Shown here: positions 8,337-17,872 of the stretch, one piece after another
How positions within the stretch are numbered: position 1 is the first letter of the stretch
Layout of the letters: each line of letters starts with the position of its first letter
Assembly: GCA_015065785.1 (NCBI GenBank)
Contig: SVPR01000005.1
Coordinates: 62,001-126,000 of the forward strand
From: Oscillospiraceae bacterium
Lineage (GTDB): Bacteria; Bacillota; Clostridia; Oscillospirales; Acutalibacteraceae
Reading direction: 5' to 3'
Length of the DNA: 64,000 nucleotides
Program-made: the position numbers and the translations under genes
The notes under the pieces: model-generated
What the model was told of the DNA's origin: nothing
Databases searched by the model: none
Seen by the model: only the letters and a program-made list of their open reading frames with translations

Positions 8337-9206
8337 TTACTTAAGTTTTGCACAAAGCTGTGCAGCTAAAAGAGTGTAATTAGGATTACCTTGTGTTAAT
8401 TTCAACAATTCATTTACAGCTTCGTAGCGTGTTAAAAGTGCTTCCTGTGAAAAAGAGTAAGCAACACTTTCTGCCTGATTTTCTAAATCCTTTATTAACG
8501 CCTTACCGCCGTTTTTTATTACTAAAGCATCCCTGAAAAATACCGATAACGCTTTTAAAACATCAACAGTAAGCTGTTTATTACCATCAAGGGGTGCTGC
8601 GGCTGCTATTATATCAAACTCATAATTTGATGACAGCGCCACCGCTATTTTTTCGACAACGCCAAGTGTTTTTTCGCTGAAAACCAGCTCTTCGTTACTC
8701 TCGCCGATTCTGAAACGGGAAACTCTTGAAAGCACTGTGCCTATTACATTATTGGCACTTTCAGCTGTGAGAATGAACGCAGTATATGTCGGCGGTTCTT
8801 CTAAAATTTTCAAAAGAACATTCTGACTGTCAACCTTCATCAACTGCATTTCAGAAATAATTAAAACTCTCACCTTTGCTTCATTAGGTGTCTGATAAGC
8901 ATTTTCAACAATAGGCTTTACATCTGATGTCTTGCTGTAATATTTTTTGTCAGACTGCTTTGTAATTTTAACAATATCAGGGTGGATTTTTTCATCTGCT
9001 TTTCTGCAGGATGAGCAAGAGCTACAAGGCTCACTATCAGTTGCATTTTCGCAAACATAAATTTTTGCCAAAAGATAAGCAATCTCTTCTCTTTCACTTT
9101 CAGTTCCGCCATCAACTAAAACAGCGTGGGGTCTTCGCCCACCAGAAACTGTTTTAATAAGCTCCTGCTTTTTCTGTTCGTTTAAATTATCTATATTAAA
9201 ACTCAT
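8337..9206 (-). CDS. holB: DNA polymerase III subunit delta' (clamp loader)
   Basis: The 289-residue protein is a short clamp-loader delta' subunit, which helps load the sliding clamp at the replication fork. It has the zinc-type cluster C-x8-C-x2-C-x2-C (CENATDSEPCSSCSSC) and the sensor region VDSQNVLLKILEEPPTYTAFILTAE followed by SRVSRFR. The Walker A loop is degenerate, as is usual for delta'. It overlaps darA by four bases (ATGA) and precedes ricT, the standard Bacillota order. Confidence 0.9.
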   Translation of the reverse strand: MSFNIDNLNEQKKQELIKTVSGGRRPHAVLVDGGTESEREEIAYLLAKIYVCENATDSEPCSSCSSCRKADEKIHPDIVKITKQSDKKYYSKTSDVKPIVENAYQTPNEAKVRVLIISEMQLMKVDSQNVLLKILEEPPTYTAFILTAESANNVIGTVLSRVSRFRIGESNEELVFSEKTLGVVEKIAVALSSNYEFDIIAAAAPLDGNKQLTVDVLKALSVFFRDALVIKNGGKALIKDLENQAESVAYSFSQEALLTRYEAVNELLKLTQGNPNYTLLAAQLCAKLK

Positions 9207-9529
9207 AATTTAATAAACTTTTCCATATCCATAACAAAAATTGTGGCACCGCCGATTGTTATTTCAACAGGTGCGGCGCTTAAAAAACCTTCACCTATAA
9301 AAGGTGGTGCAGTAGGAACCATCTGAGTTCTTCTTGAGCAACAATTTCTGAACACTTCAATAAGCTCATCTAATCTTTCATCTTCGACGCCAACAAGGAA
9401 TGTTACATTACCTGTTTTTAAAAAGCCACCTGATGTAGAAAGCTTTGTTGCCTGGAATGATAATTTATTCATTTCGTTAAGAAGCTCAGTTGCATCGTCA
9501 CTATTTACGATACCTATTAAAAGTTTCAT
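9203..9529 (-). CDS. darA: Cyclic di-AMP receptor, PII-like (DarA/PstA)
   Basis: This 108-residue protein matches the DarA (PstA/YaaQ) family of PII-like trimers that bind c-di-AMP. Conserved parts include the N-terminal MKLLIGIVNSDDATEL, the central STSGGFLKTGNVTFLVGVE and the C-terminal IGGATIFVMDME. It sits directly upstream of holB and ricT as in other Bacillota. The downstream target of DarA is unknown in most species. Confidence 0.93.
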   Translation of the reverse strand: MKLLIGIVNSDDATELLNEMNKLSFQATKLSTSGGFLKTGNVTFLVGVEDERLDELIEVFRNCCSRRTQMVPTAPPFIGEGFLSAAPVEITIGGATIFVMDMEKFIKL

Positions 9530-9560
9530 AAATGCACCTCCAGAATTTCTGTTATTTTAA

Positions 9561-10379
9561 TTATAATTGATTTTCGTGGATTTTACAACACATTATTTTA
9601 AGATTTCTATTAATTACCTCTGGCTTCCGCCATGAAAAAGCCCGATTTTCGTTGTAATCAGCTTCATTGCGGTAATTACCTTTTGCATTTTCGTAAAACT
9701 CTTTTATCGGAGTAGTTTTTATATTTTTATTCATCGGACAAACATTCTGACAAATATCACAGCCCCAGATACAGCCACTTTTTCTTATAAGCTCTTTTTC
9801 AGCTTCTGTTAATTCACCTTTCCTTTGTGTAATTGAAGAAAGGCATTTTCCTTTATCAACTGTACCTGAATTCAAAGCATTATTTATGCATTTTTTATTA
9901 CAGGCACCACATTTTAAACACGATTTAATTTCATTTTCAGTTGCTTCTATTTTCAGGTCAGTAATAATTTCGCCAATGAAACAAAAGCTACCGTAGGCTT
10001 CATTTATTAAAAGAGAATTTTCGCCCTTTACACCAAGACCTGAAATACACGCCGCCTTAACTTCGTTCAATGGTGAATTGTCGCAAAAATACTGGAATGA
10101 ATTATCGGGATATTTTCCTTTTAAAAATGCTACTGCTTTTTCCAAATACTCACCACAAATTTTGTGGTAGTCATCCGGCACTGCATATTTTGAAAGATTG
10201 GAATTTTCATAATAGGCTTCACCCAGATAATAAGGAAACAAATAAACAATTACGCTTTTTGCGTCAGTCGGTATTCTGTTTATTGCTCTGCAAGGAATCA
10301 AATCTTGCTTTAAATCATCGAAATTACAAACACCAACAGGCAACAAATCGTAAAAGGGTAATTCTTTTATATTAAACAT
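9561..10379 (-). CDS. QueG-like double-cluster 4Fe-4S protein
   Basis: The 272-residue protein resembles epoxyqueuosine reductase (QueG) in its C-terminal half. Two ferredoxin-like clusters occur at about residues 172-184 (CLKCGACNKKCIN) and 216-226 (CDICQNVCPMN), preceded by a DUF1730-like region. It is shorter than full QueG (about 370-380 residues) and lacks the HEAT-repeat tail, so the queuosine role is only a possibility. Another redox role in the cytosol is equally plausible. Its start overlaps the end of the AEC transporter gene by eight bases. Confidence 0.75.
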   Translation of the reverse strand: MFNIKELPFYDLLPVGVCNFDDLKQDLIPCRAINRIPTDAKSVIVYLFPYYLGEAYYENSNLSKYAVPDDYHKICGEYLEKAVAFLKGKYPDNSFQYFCDNSPLNEVKAACISGLGVKGENSLLINEAYGSFCFIGEIITDLKIEATENEIKSCLKCGACNKKCINNALNSGTVDKGKCLSSITQRKGELTEAEKELIRKSGCIWGCDICQNVCPMNKNIKTTPIKEFYENAKGNYRNEADYNENRAFSWRKPEVINRNLKIMCCKIHENQL

Positions 10380-11304
10380 GGCTTAAAGCTATCATTACGG
10401 GAATTGTAAGCACCGAAAGCAGTGAACAAAAAGCCACTACTGTAGAAGCAACACCCGTATCCTTTCCGTATTTCGCGGCAAACATTACTGTATTTGTAGC
10501 GCTCGGAACAGAAGCCGAAATCATACAGGCAGTAATAATTGTACCGGAAAGTCCAATCAACTTAAAAATCGCAAACATAATTGCAGGTAAAACCAGAAGC
10601 TTTAATAAAGCCACTAAATAATTCTGCTTTTGCTTAAACATTGCCTTTAAATCAGAGTTTGCAATATAAGTGCCTAAAAATATCATTGCAAGTGGTGTGT
10701 TTAAATTTGCAATGTGAGTGACTGCACCATTAATTATTTCAGGTAAATTAACGCCTGAAATAAATAGCGGAAGTCCGACTGCAACAGATAAAACACCCGG
10801 ATTTAATATTATTGATTTTATTTTGAAGCCCTCATCATTTTCAGTACCCTTTTTCATAAGCCATATTCCGTGGACAAATGAAAGTATATTAAATGCTACA
10901 ACTCCCGCCGAGCAATAAAACACACCCTCACTGCCAAGTAGCGATTGACAAAGTGGCAAAGCCATATAGCCCATATTACCATAGCTTACGGCATATTTGA
11001 AAATTGATGAATTATCTTTATCTTTTCTGAAAAACGGAATTACTATAAAAATACCCACAACAAGTGTTGTAAACATACAAACAAACGCTAATAAAAATGA
11101 GCTTATAGTATCTTTATTGAATTCCATATTTAAAAATGACTGCACAATAACCGTCGGCGTGATTACATAAAAAAGTAAATCATTTGACTTTTTAGCAGTA
11201 GTTTGCTTAAAAATACCAATGCGGTCGGCTATAAAACCGACCGCAACTATCAGGTAAAGAATAGCAACTTGCTGTGCAGCCATCGACATATTTTGTAAAA
11301 ACAT
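10372..11304 (-). CDS. AEC family (auxin efflux carrier-like) transporter
   Basis: This 310-residue membrane protein has about ten hydrophobic segments in two halves and the AEC family hallmarks NDLLFYVITPTVIVQSF near the N-terminus and SVPSATNTVMFAAKYG near the C-terminus. Bacterial AEC proteins commonly carry malate, malonate or other organic acids, but the substrate here cannot be read from sequence. It is translationally linked to the QueG-like gene downstream. Confidence 0.85.
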   Translation of the reverse strand: MFLQNMSMAAQQVAILYLIVAVGFIADRIGIFKQTTAKKSNDLLFYVITPTVIVQSFLNMEFNKDTISSFLLAFVCMFTTLVVGIFIVIPFFRKDKDNSSIFKYAVSYGNMGYMALPLCQSLLGSEGVFYCSAGVVAFNILSFVHGIWLMKKGTENDEGFKIKSIILNPGVLSVAVGLPLFISGVNLPEIINGAVTHIANLNTPLAMIFLGTYIANSDLKAMFKQKQNYLVALLKLLVLPAIMFAIFKLIGLSGTIITACMISASVPSATNTVMFAAKYGKDTGVASTVVAFCSLLSVLTIPVMIALSHV

Positions 11305-11320
11305 CGTTTACCTCTCGAAA

Positions 11321-14300
11321 TTAAAACCTATTCCTGTTGTTTTGTTTTTTCATTTCAGCAAGAGAAAGCATTGCTTTACCATCAATATTAGGTTGAACAT
11401 TAGGTGCATTTTCATCTGTTAATACAATTTCCTTAACAGGTGCTTTCTCGTTTTCTGTTGGCTTCTGGCGTTTTCTCTTTCTTACAACCTTAACGCCGTA
11501 ACTGAATTCGCCATCATCCTCTTTTTCTTCTTCCGCATCTGAGAACACGAAATCCTCGTCATCCTCATTATCGTCATACAAATCAACATAAGAAAGTCTG
11601 CCGAAATCTGCAGGAGCAACCTCTTCCTCTTCTTCTCTGTCAGAGAATGGGATGTACTCCTCATAAACCTCGTATTCGCCATCATCACTTATGGTATATG
11701 TCACTCGTTCAGGTGGTGTAGCAGGTTTTTCTGCTTTTCTTTCCACTTTCGGTTCAGGCTTTACTTCAACAGGCTTTTCTGCCGGTTTTACGCCTTTTTT
11801 CGAGGATACCATCGGTGGAGGTGCCGGTCTTCTTGTAGCAGCTTCTGCTACAGCGCCTGCCACTGCTATATCAGCATTTGCACCTGTTCTAACTTGTGGC
11901 TTTGAAGCTCTTTTTGCTTCCTCCGCCTTGCGTGCCATTTCAGCTTTTCTTGCTTCTTCAAGACGACGAGCCTCTTCTGCCTGACGCTTAGCTTCTTCCA
12001 TCTTGCGCCTTGCTTCTTCTCTGAGTCTTGCCTCTTCAGCTCTGCGAGCCTCTTCAATGCGTCTTGCTTCCTCTTCAGCCTTTCTTCTTGCCTCTTCGGC
12101 TCTGCGAGCTTCCTCAAGGCGACGAGCTTCTTCAGCCTTTCTCGCTTCCTCCTGAAGTCTTGCTGCCTCGCGTCTTCTTGCTTCTTCGGCAATTCGTGCT
12201 TGTTCAGCCTTTCTTGCCTCTTCTGCCTTACGGGCTTCTTCAAGACGACGAGCTTCCTCTGCAATTCGAGCCTCTTCAAGACGGCGAGCCTCTTCGGCTT
12301 TTCTTATAAGCTCTGCTTTACGAGCTTCTTCTGCTCTGATTCTTTCTTCTTCAGCTCGTTTTCTTGCTTCCTCCTGAAGTCTTGCTTCTTCTGCTCTACG
12401 AGCTTCTTCAAGGCGACGAGCTTCTTCTGCTTTTCTCGCTTCTTCAAGGCGTCTTGCCTCTTCGGCAATTCTTGCTTCTTCTGCCTTTCTTGCTTCTTCT
12501 GCTAATCTTTTTTCTTCAGCAATTCTTGCAGCCTCTGCCTTTTTAGCTTCTGCCGCTAATCTTTTTTCTTCTGCAATTCTTGCAGCCTCTGCTTTTTTAG
12601 CTTCTGCCGCTAAGCGTCTTTCCTCAGCTTTTCTTTCAGCCTCTGCCTTTTTAGCCTCCGCAGCCAAACGACGCTCCTCAGCTCTTCGTGCCATTTCGGC
12701 TTTTCTTGCTTCCTCAGCTAAACGGCGTTCTTCCAATTTTCTTTCTTTTTCAGCCTGCTTTGCTGCCGCCGCTGCTTCCATTTCAGCTATTTGTTCAGGA
12801 GTATAAACCTTTTTAGGTCTTCCTCGACCGCGTTTAACTTCTTCCACTACTACTTCGGGAAGCGGATTTTTTCTTGGTCTGCCACGACCACGCTTAACTT
12901 CTTCTACCGGTGCTTCTGCAACAACCGCTGAAGCAACCTCACTTATTACAGGTGCAGCAGCTATAGCTTCCGGAAGAGGATTCTTTCTTGGTCTGCCACG
13001 GCCGCGTTTTACAGGCTCAGCAGGAATTTCTGCTACTGTCGGTTGTGCAACCGGTGTACTTGCAACAGAAGCAGGGGTAGCAGTAGCTTCAGGAAGCGGA
13101 TTCTTTCTTGGTCTGCCTCTACCGCGTTTTACAGGCTCAGCAGGAATTTCTGCTACTGCTGAAGCAACATCTGCTGTCGCTGAGAACTGACTTTCATAGC
13201 CTGAAGAAGCACTTTCATATAAAGCGCTATCAGAATATATATCCTCAGCACCGCTCTCAACATAAGAGTTACTTTCATTCTCCACGAACTCATTTATATT
13301 ATTTACTAACGGATTTTCATCACTATAGCTGTAAATCTCGTCATTTTCTTCAATTAAATCTTCAATATCATCTACCTGAGGTTCTTCCTCTTTAACAACA
13401 GGAGCCTCTTTTTCCACTATTTTCTCTTGTGGGCGTGAATTGATTAATGGTAAAGAATCGTCTGTACGACTTGGAATACCTGCATTAGTAGCAATGATTT
13501 CTTCCTCTTCGTAATCATCCTTAGCATCCGATGCATTCACCTCACCGTACTCGGCATTATCAGATTTAAAGCCTACACCGAGAGAAGCGAAAATATAAGA
13601 AACTACAAATATAAGACACGCAAAATCGCTGAAATTAAACGGACTACCCTCAACCGCATCTCTGCCAACAACAAACATTACTAATCTCGGAACAGTAATA
13701 AGTGCGGCAAAAATAGCTGCTGAAAGACCATAGCCGTAAATTCCCCACATACTGTCTTCTGTGAAAATGCCGGAAGTAATTCTTGCAAATGTCAAGAAGA
13801 AAAGCATAAGGAATACAAGCATAAATATTTCAAAGAGTAGCTCTGAAACGCTCATAAAGCTTATAGCGCTCATAAGCTTTGAAACAAGTCTTGTAATAGC
13901 CCAGCATAAAGGTGTAAGGGCTAAAATTTTATATTCTTTATAATGCCCTTTTCCTGTCAGATGAGAAACAGCGAATATTAAAAAATAAAGGAATGCCAGA
14001 AGTCCAAAAATGAATTGGAAAATTATAAATGCGCCACCGGCATTTGCTATATTGCTTTTTAACACCTCCATAAATGCTGTTATAGCACTGCGGGGAGGAA
14101 TAATCTGGAATAATACTGAAAAAACATCAACAAAAAATGCAACGCCTAATATTGATGAGGAAACGCCAAGAAGCATATTTTTACCCTCAGGCAATTTAGG
14201 TGACGGCACCTCTTTACTGATAAATGAAAGGATAATAAACGCACCGACAACTAACAAAAGTATTCCGGAAAGCAAATAAATAATTCCGTTGTCTTCAATA

Positions 14301-14437
14301 TAAAAGCCTGTTTTATTATCTATTAACGCTAAAAGCTGATAAACTCTTAACGGCAATGCAACGAGCGTTGCAGCGGCAAATATGAACAATAAATAACGCA
14401 ATTTAATTGCTTCATAAGCACCCTTAATTCGCTTCAT
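11321..14437 (-). CDS. Large membrane protein with four AT-hooks and a long charged helix
   Basis: The 1038-residue protein has three regions. Residues 13-290 contain about eight membrane helices. Residues 300-430 are acidic and disordered, followed by four AT-hook motifs (KRGRGRPRK at 437-445, 477-485 and 515-523; KRGRGRPKK at 535-543), three of them in the unit KRGRGRPRKNPLPE. Residues 549-845 are an almost pure Ala/Glu/Arg/Lys helix of AEEARRxEEARK repeats, and an acidic tail ends with QNNRNRF. The AT-hook is a known minor-groove binder of AT-rich DNA, so a membrane-to-chromosome tether is a reasonable inference. The helix could instead be a single alpha-helix or coiled-coil spacer. No family was recognised. 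Confidence 0.8.
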   Translation of the reverse strand: MKRIKGAYEAIKLRYLLFIFAAATLVALPLRVYQLLALIDNKTGFYIEDNGIIYLLSGILLLVVGAFIILSFISKEVPSPKLPEGKNMLLGVSSSILGVAFFVDVFSVLFQIIPPRSAITAFMEVLKSNIANAGGAFIIFQFIFGLLAFLYFLIFAVSHLTGKGHYKEYKILALTPLCWAITRLVSKLMSAISFMSVSELLFEIFMLVFLMLFFLTFARITSGIFTEDSMWGIYGYGLSAAIFAALITVPRLVMFVVGRDAVEGSPFNFSDFACLIFVVSYIFASLGVGFKSDNAEYGEVNASDAKDDYEEEEIIATNAGIPSRTDDSLPLINSRPQEKIVEKEAPVVKEEEPQVDDIEDLIEENDEIYSYSDENPLVNNINEFVENESNSYVESGAEDIYSDSALYESASSGYESQFSATADVASAVAEIPAEPVKRGRGRPRKNPLPEATATPASVASTPVAQPTVAEIPAEPVKRGRGRPRKNPLPEAIAAAPVISEVASAVVAEAPVEEVKRGRGRPRKNPLPEVVVEEVKRGRGRPKKVYTPEQIAEMEAAAAAKQAEKERKLEERRLAEEARKAEMARRAEERRLAAEAKKAEAERKAEERRLAAEAKKAEAARIAEEKRLAAEAKKAEAARIAEEKRLAEEARKAEEARIAEEARRLEEARKAEEARRLEEARRAEEARLQEEARKRAEEERIRAEEARKAELIRKAEEARRLEEARIAEEARRLEEARKAEEARKAEQARIAEEARRREAARLQEEARKAEEARRLEEARRAEEARRKAEEEARRIEEARRAEEARLREEARRKMEEAKRQAEEARRLEEARKAEMARKAEEAKRASKPQVRTGANADIAVAGAVAEAATRRPAPPPMVSSKKGVKPAEKPVEVKPEPKVERKAEKPATPPERVTYTISDDGEYEVYEEYIPFSDREEEEEVAPADFGRLSYVDLYDDNEDDEDFVFSDAEEEKEDDGEFSYGVKVVRKRKRQKPTENEKAPVKEIVLTDENAPNVQPNIDGKAMLSLAEMKKQNNRNRF

Positions 14438-14479
14438 AACTCGATCCTTCCTAATTTTACTTACATATATGTATATAAA

Positions 14480-15901
14480 TTATCTTTCGTCTAACGGAAC
14501 ATATTTTGATGAACTGCCTACTGAGTTTTCTCTTTCACCAAGAGGAACATATTCAGTAGGAGCCGCAACACTCTTATAAGCAGGTCTTATAACTCTGTTA
14601 CCTGCAATGAGCTCTTCAATTCTGTGAGCAGACCAGCCTGCAACACGGGCAATTGCAAAAAGAGGTGTGTAAAGGTCCTCAGGAATTCTTAACATCTGAT
14701 AAATAAGACCTGAGTAAAGGTCAATATTAGCACAGATTTTCTTGTTCTGACCTTTTTCTTTTGCAAAAATTTCAGGTGTGAGCTGTTCAATAAGCGAAAG
14801 AGCCTTGAACTCGTCACCGAAGCCTGCTTTTTCTGCAAAGCTTTCTGCTTCTGCTTTAAGAATTTTTTCACGCGGGTCAGAAAGTGTATAAACAGCATGA
14901 CCCATACCGTAAACGAGTCCGCTACCGTCCCCCGCTTTTTTATTTATAACATTTTTAAGGAAGTCAGCAACCTGACCTTCGTTTGTAATATCGCTTACAT
15001 CCTGTTTTAAGTAGTTAAGCATTTCAACAACCTTAATATTAGCACCGCCGTGACGAGGACCTTTAAGTGAGCCGATACCAGCCGCGAGAGCTGCATAAGT
15101 ATCAGTACCGCTTGAAGAAAGCACTCTTGTAGCAAATGCTGAGTTGTTACCGCCACCGTGCTCAGCGTGAAGAATAAGGCATAAATCCAAAAGCTTTGCT
15201 TCTTCATCAGAAAAAGTACGGTTTGAACGGGTTGTGTAGAGAATTGACTCTGCTGTTGAATGCTCAGGCTTGATAGGGTGAATATACATACTCTTTTTAT
15301 AGTAATGTCTTCTCTTAACCTGATAAGCATAAGTCATAATTGTCGGAAGCTGTGCTAAAATCTGCAAGCTCTGACGAAGTACATTCTCTATTGATAAATC
15401 GTCCGGATTATCATCATAAGAGTAAAGCGCAAGCACTGAACGAGCAAGCTTGTTCATAATATTTGGTGAAGGCGCTTTAATAATCATATCCTCAATAAAA
15501 TCCTCAGGAAGCTCTCTTGCAGCGGCAAGAACTACTCTGAAATTTTCGAGTTGTTCTTTTGTTGGTAGATTTCCGAAGAGAAGCAAATAACAAACCTCTT
15601 CGTAACCAAAGCGGTTTTCGCTTCTGCAGCCTGTCACTATATCCTGTAAATCAATTCCGCGATAAATAAGCTTACCGTCAATAGGCGTTCTCTCGCCGTC
15701 TTTAATATAGTAGCCTTCTACCGAGCATATTTTACTAAGACCTGCCATAACGCCACTACCGTCGCGATTACGAAGCCCTCTTTTAACATCAAATTTTTCA
15801 AAGTATTCCGCAGAAATTGCACTGTTCTTCTTAATTTCCTCACAAAGAGAAGAAAGTGCATCATTCGGAATAGGTGAAATATATGTCGGCAAAATTTTCA
15901 C
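14480..15901 (-). CDS. gltA: Citrate (Si)-synthase
   Basis: This 473-residue enzyme condenses oxaloacetate and acetyl-CoA to citrate. It shows the citrate synthase signature histidine regions LILHAEHGGGNNSAFATRV and GPRHGGANIKV, the active-site region GMGHAVYTLSDPR, and RPAYK near the C-terminus. The length suits the larger type I forms. The C-terminus carries an unusual tail with two similar octapeptides, EYVPLGER and KYVPLDER. No other TCA cycle gene is nearby, so it may serve glutamate synthesis in an incomplete cycle. Confidence 0.95.
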   Translation of the reverse strand: MKILPTYISPIPNDALSSLCEEIKKNSAISAEYFEKFDVKRGLRNRDGSGVMAGLSKICSVEGYYIKDGERTPIDGKLIYRGIDLQDIVTGCRSENRFGYEEVCYLLLFGNLPTKEQLENFRVVLAAARELPEDFIEDMIIKAPSPNIMNKLARSVLALYSYDDNPDDLSIENVLRQSLQILAQLPTIMTYAYQVKRRHYYKKSMYIHPIKPEHSTAESILYTTRSNRTFSDEEAKLLDLCLILHAEHGGGNNSAFATRVLSSSGTDTYAALAAGIGSLKGPRHGGANIKVVEMLNYLKQDVSDITNEGQVADFLKNVINKKAGDGSGLVYGMGHAVYTLSDPREKILKAEAESFAEKAGFGDEFKALSLIEQLTPEIFAKEKGQNKKICANIDLYSGLIYQMLRIPEDLYTPLFAIARVAGWSAHRIEELIAGNRVIRPAYKSVAAPTEYVPLGERENSVGSSSKYVPLDER

Positions 15902-15947
15902 TCCAATCTTTTGTCGTCAGTTATTAAATGAAAAAATAATTCATATT

Positions 15948-15976
15948 ATTTTATAACAAAATAAAAGAAAAGTCAA
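15948..15976 (-). promoter_or_regulatory. Sigma-A type promoter of the citrate synthase gene
   Basis: TTGACT (15971-15976) and TAAAAT (15948-15953) are separated by 17 bases on the minus strand, 47 bases upstream of the ATG. This is a near-consensus promoter. Confidence 0.7.
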
Positions 15977-16008
15977 TAATAAAACAACAAGGATGGTATC
16001 AAAATATT

Positions 16009-17019
16009 ATGAAAAATTATTTATTTTCAATCGCATTTATATTCATTTCGCTGATAATCACACCTGTAATAGCACTTACAGATGGTGTCGGCGAAACAAA
16101 AAATGACGGCAATGTGGCAAATTTTACAGAAAATGCAGTCACAGAAAGCGAAAAAACCACTAACGCCGACACCCCCGAAGAAAGTGTTATAACTGTATTT
16201 TTAAGTGACACCAAGAAAAATTTAACCGTCAGCGAATTTGAATATGTGTGCGGAAGTGTGGCGGCAGAAATGCCCCTGATGTATCACGAGGAAGCCTTAA
16301 AGGCGCAGGCGGTGGCGTGTTACACAAACAGCTTAAGGCTTAAAAATTCGAGCAACAAAAAATCAATAAACGGAGCCGATATTTCTGACGACACATCTAC
16401 TCATCAGGGCTATTTAACCCGTGAGGAAAGAAAAGAAAAATGGGGCGACTCTTACCAGAAATATGAATCGAAGCTTGAAACTGTTGTTGAAGAGGTTATG
16501 GGCGAACATTTAACCTACGACGGTGAATATTGCGTTGCGGCATTTTCTGCAATCTGCACCGGCACCACCGAAAGTGCAGAAAATGTCTGGGGAAGCAAAA
16601 TTCCGTATTTAGTAAGTGTCAAAAGCAGTGGCGACACGCTTTCACCGCAATATTCATCAACCAACACCTTCACAAAGGCACAGTTTATTTCAATTATGAA
16701 GGATTTGGGCGTTTCTATAAATTCAAAAACCAATTTAACAGATGTTATAGGCAAAGAAAAATGTTCAAAAGCAGGAACAGTTTTAAAAATTAAAATAGGC
16801 GAAAAAGAAGTAACGGGCGAAAAAATAAGAAGTGCATTTTCTTTAAAAAGTGCTGCATTTAAAATAACCGCCACCGAAAATGAGATTACATTTAAGGTAA
16901 GCGGTTACGGTCACGGCGTAGGAATGAGTCAGTACGGTGCAGATTATATGGCACGGCAAGGCAGTACCTACGACGAAATTTTAAAACACTATTATAAGGG
17001 TGCAGAAATTGAGAAATAA
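16009..17019 (+). CDS. spoIID: SpoIID/LytB-domain protein
   Basis: The 336-residue protein starts with a signal or anchor helix (residues about 4-23), followed by a SpoIID domain. The catalytic-site motif AAEMPLMYHEEALKAQAVA and the later CTGTTESAENVW and GYGHGVGMSQYGA motifs are those of the lytic transglycosylase SpoIID, which trims peptidoglycan during engulfment in sporulation. Paralogues with the same domain occur outside sporulation, so the exact role is not certain. It stands alone and ends in a strong bidirectional terminator. Confidence 0.85.
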   Translation: MKNYLFSIAFIFISLIITPVIALTDGVGETKNDGNVANFTENAVTESEKTTNADTPEESVITVFLSDTKKNLTVSEFEYVCGSVAAEMPLMYHEEALKAQAVACYTNSLRLKNSSNKKSINGADISDDTSTHQGYLTREERKEKWGDSYQKYESKLETVVEEVMGEHLTYDGEYCVAAFSAICTGTTESAENVWGSKIPYLVSVKSSGDTLSPQYSSTNTFTKAQFISIMKDLGVSINSKTNLTDVIGKEKCSKAGTVLKIKIGEKEVTGEKIRSAFSLKSAAFKITATENEITFKVSGYGHGVGMSQYGADYMARQGSTYDEILKHYYKGAEIEK

Positions 17020-17024
17020 ACAAT

Positions 17025-17062
17025 CACTCCGATTGAAAAATTTTGATTTTTCAATCGGAGTG
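17025..17062. terminator. Bidirectional rho-independent terminator
   Basis: A perfect 16-bp stem (17025-17040 with 17047-17062) with a six-base loop lies between two convergent genes. A/T-runs inside and after the stem suit termination on either strand. Confidence 0.85.
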
Positions 17063-17068
17063 TAATTT

Positions 17069-17842
17069 TTAGATAACCGATGTTCCTTCCCATTCTTTAG
17101 CAGGGCTTACTTCAAGAAGCTTTGCAATTGTCACTGCGACATCTTTAATTGAAATTGCGCCTAATTCTTTACCCTTTTCGAAGCGATTGCCGCAGAACAC
17201 AATCGGGATTGTCATATCCTCAGGAATATCGTCACCGTGGCAACGGTCGTGACCGCCGTGGTCTGCAAGAAGAATTATTGTGTAATCATCAGGAATGCTG
17301 TTTTTGAGCTTTTCTGTACAAGAAAGAGCCTTACTTACACTCTTCATATATTGCTCACTCATCCAACCGCAATCGTGACCGCCGACTTCATCTGTTTCAC
17401 CTAAATAAAGGAATAAGAAATCCGGATTTTCTTCGTTGATATATTTTATAGCCGCATCTGTGATTTTTGTGTCGGTATCTCTTTGCTTGTGTTGATTCAA
17501 GCAAAGTGCCGTGTGAAGATGGTCGGGTCTGCTTAAATCTCTTAACTCTTCCCAGGTGTAGAAAAATGCACATTTTTTGTCGTGATTATCAAGACGGTCA
17601 AAAAGGCTTTCAATAGGTCTTACCTGTGGAACATAAGTATTTGTTAAAATACCGTGACGCATTGGGTCAACACTGTGGAATAAAGCCAAGTGACAAGGAA
17701 GTGTTACAGATGGCATAACAGTCTGTGCTTTAAGAGAATATGTACTTTCTTTTATAAGCTTTTCGGCAAACGGATTACCGCACTGCATCATTCCGTCAGG
17801 ACGCATACCGTCAACTAACACTAAAATTACTTTTTCTGACAT
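17069..17842 (-). CDS. Alkaline phosphatase superfamily phosphodiesterase (nucleotide pyrophosphatase-like)
   Basis: This 257-residue protein matches the type I phosphodiesterase/nucleotide pyrophosphatase branch of the alkaline phosphatase superfamily. Metal ligands appear in VLVDGMRPD, GETDEVGGHD and LADHGGHD, and the catalytic threonine is in MPSVTLPCH (about residue 47). There is no signal peptide, so it acts in the cytosol. The substrate is unknown, and the gene has no obvious functional neighbour. Confidence 0.85.
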   Translation of the reverse strand: MSEKVILVLVDGMRPDGMMQCGNPFAEKLIKESTYSLKAQTVMPSVTLPCHLALFHSVDPMRHGILTNTYVPQVRPIESLFDRLDNHDKKCAFFYTWEELRDLSRPDHLHTALCLNQHKQRDTDTKITDAAIKYINEENPDFLFLYLGETDEVGGHDCGWMSEQYMKSVSKALSCTEKLKNSIPDDYTIILLADHGGHDRCHGDDIPEDMTIPIVFCGNRFEKGKELGAISIKDVAVTIAKLLEVSPAKEWEGTSVI

Positions 17843-17872
17843 TTTAAAGTCCCCTTTAAATAAATTTTTATT

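Noticed and set aside
11866-12546. Long open frames on both strands inside the AEEARR-repeat gene.
   Set aside because: They are by-products of the repetitive codons of the helix; the composition is abnormal and there is no ribosome site.
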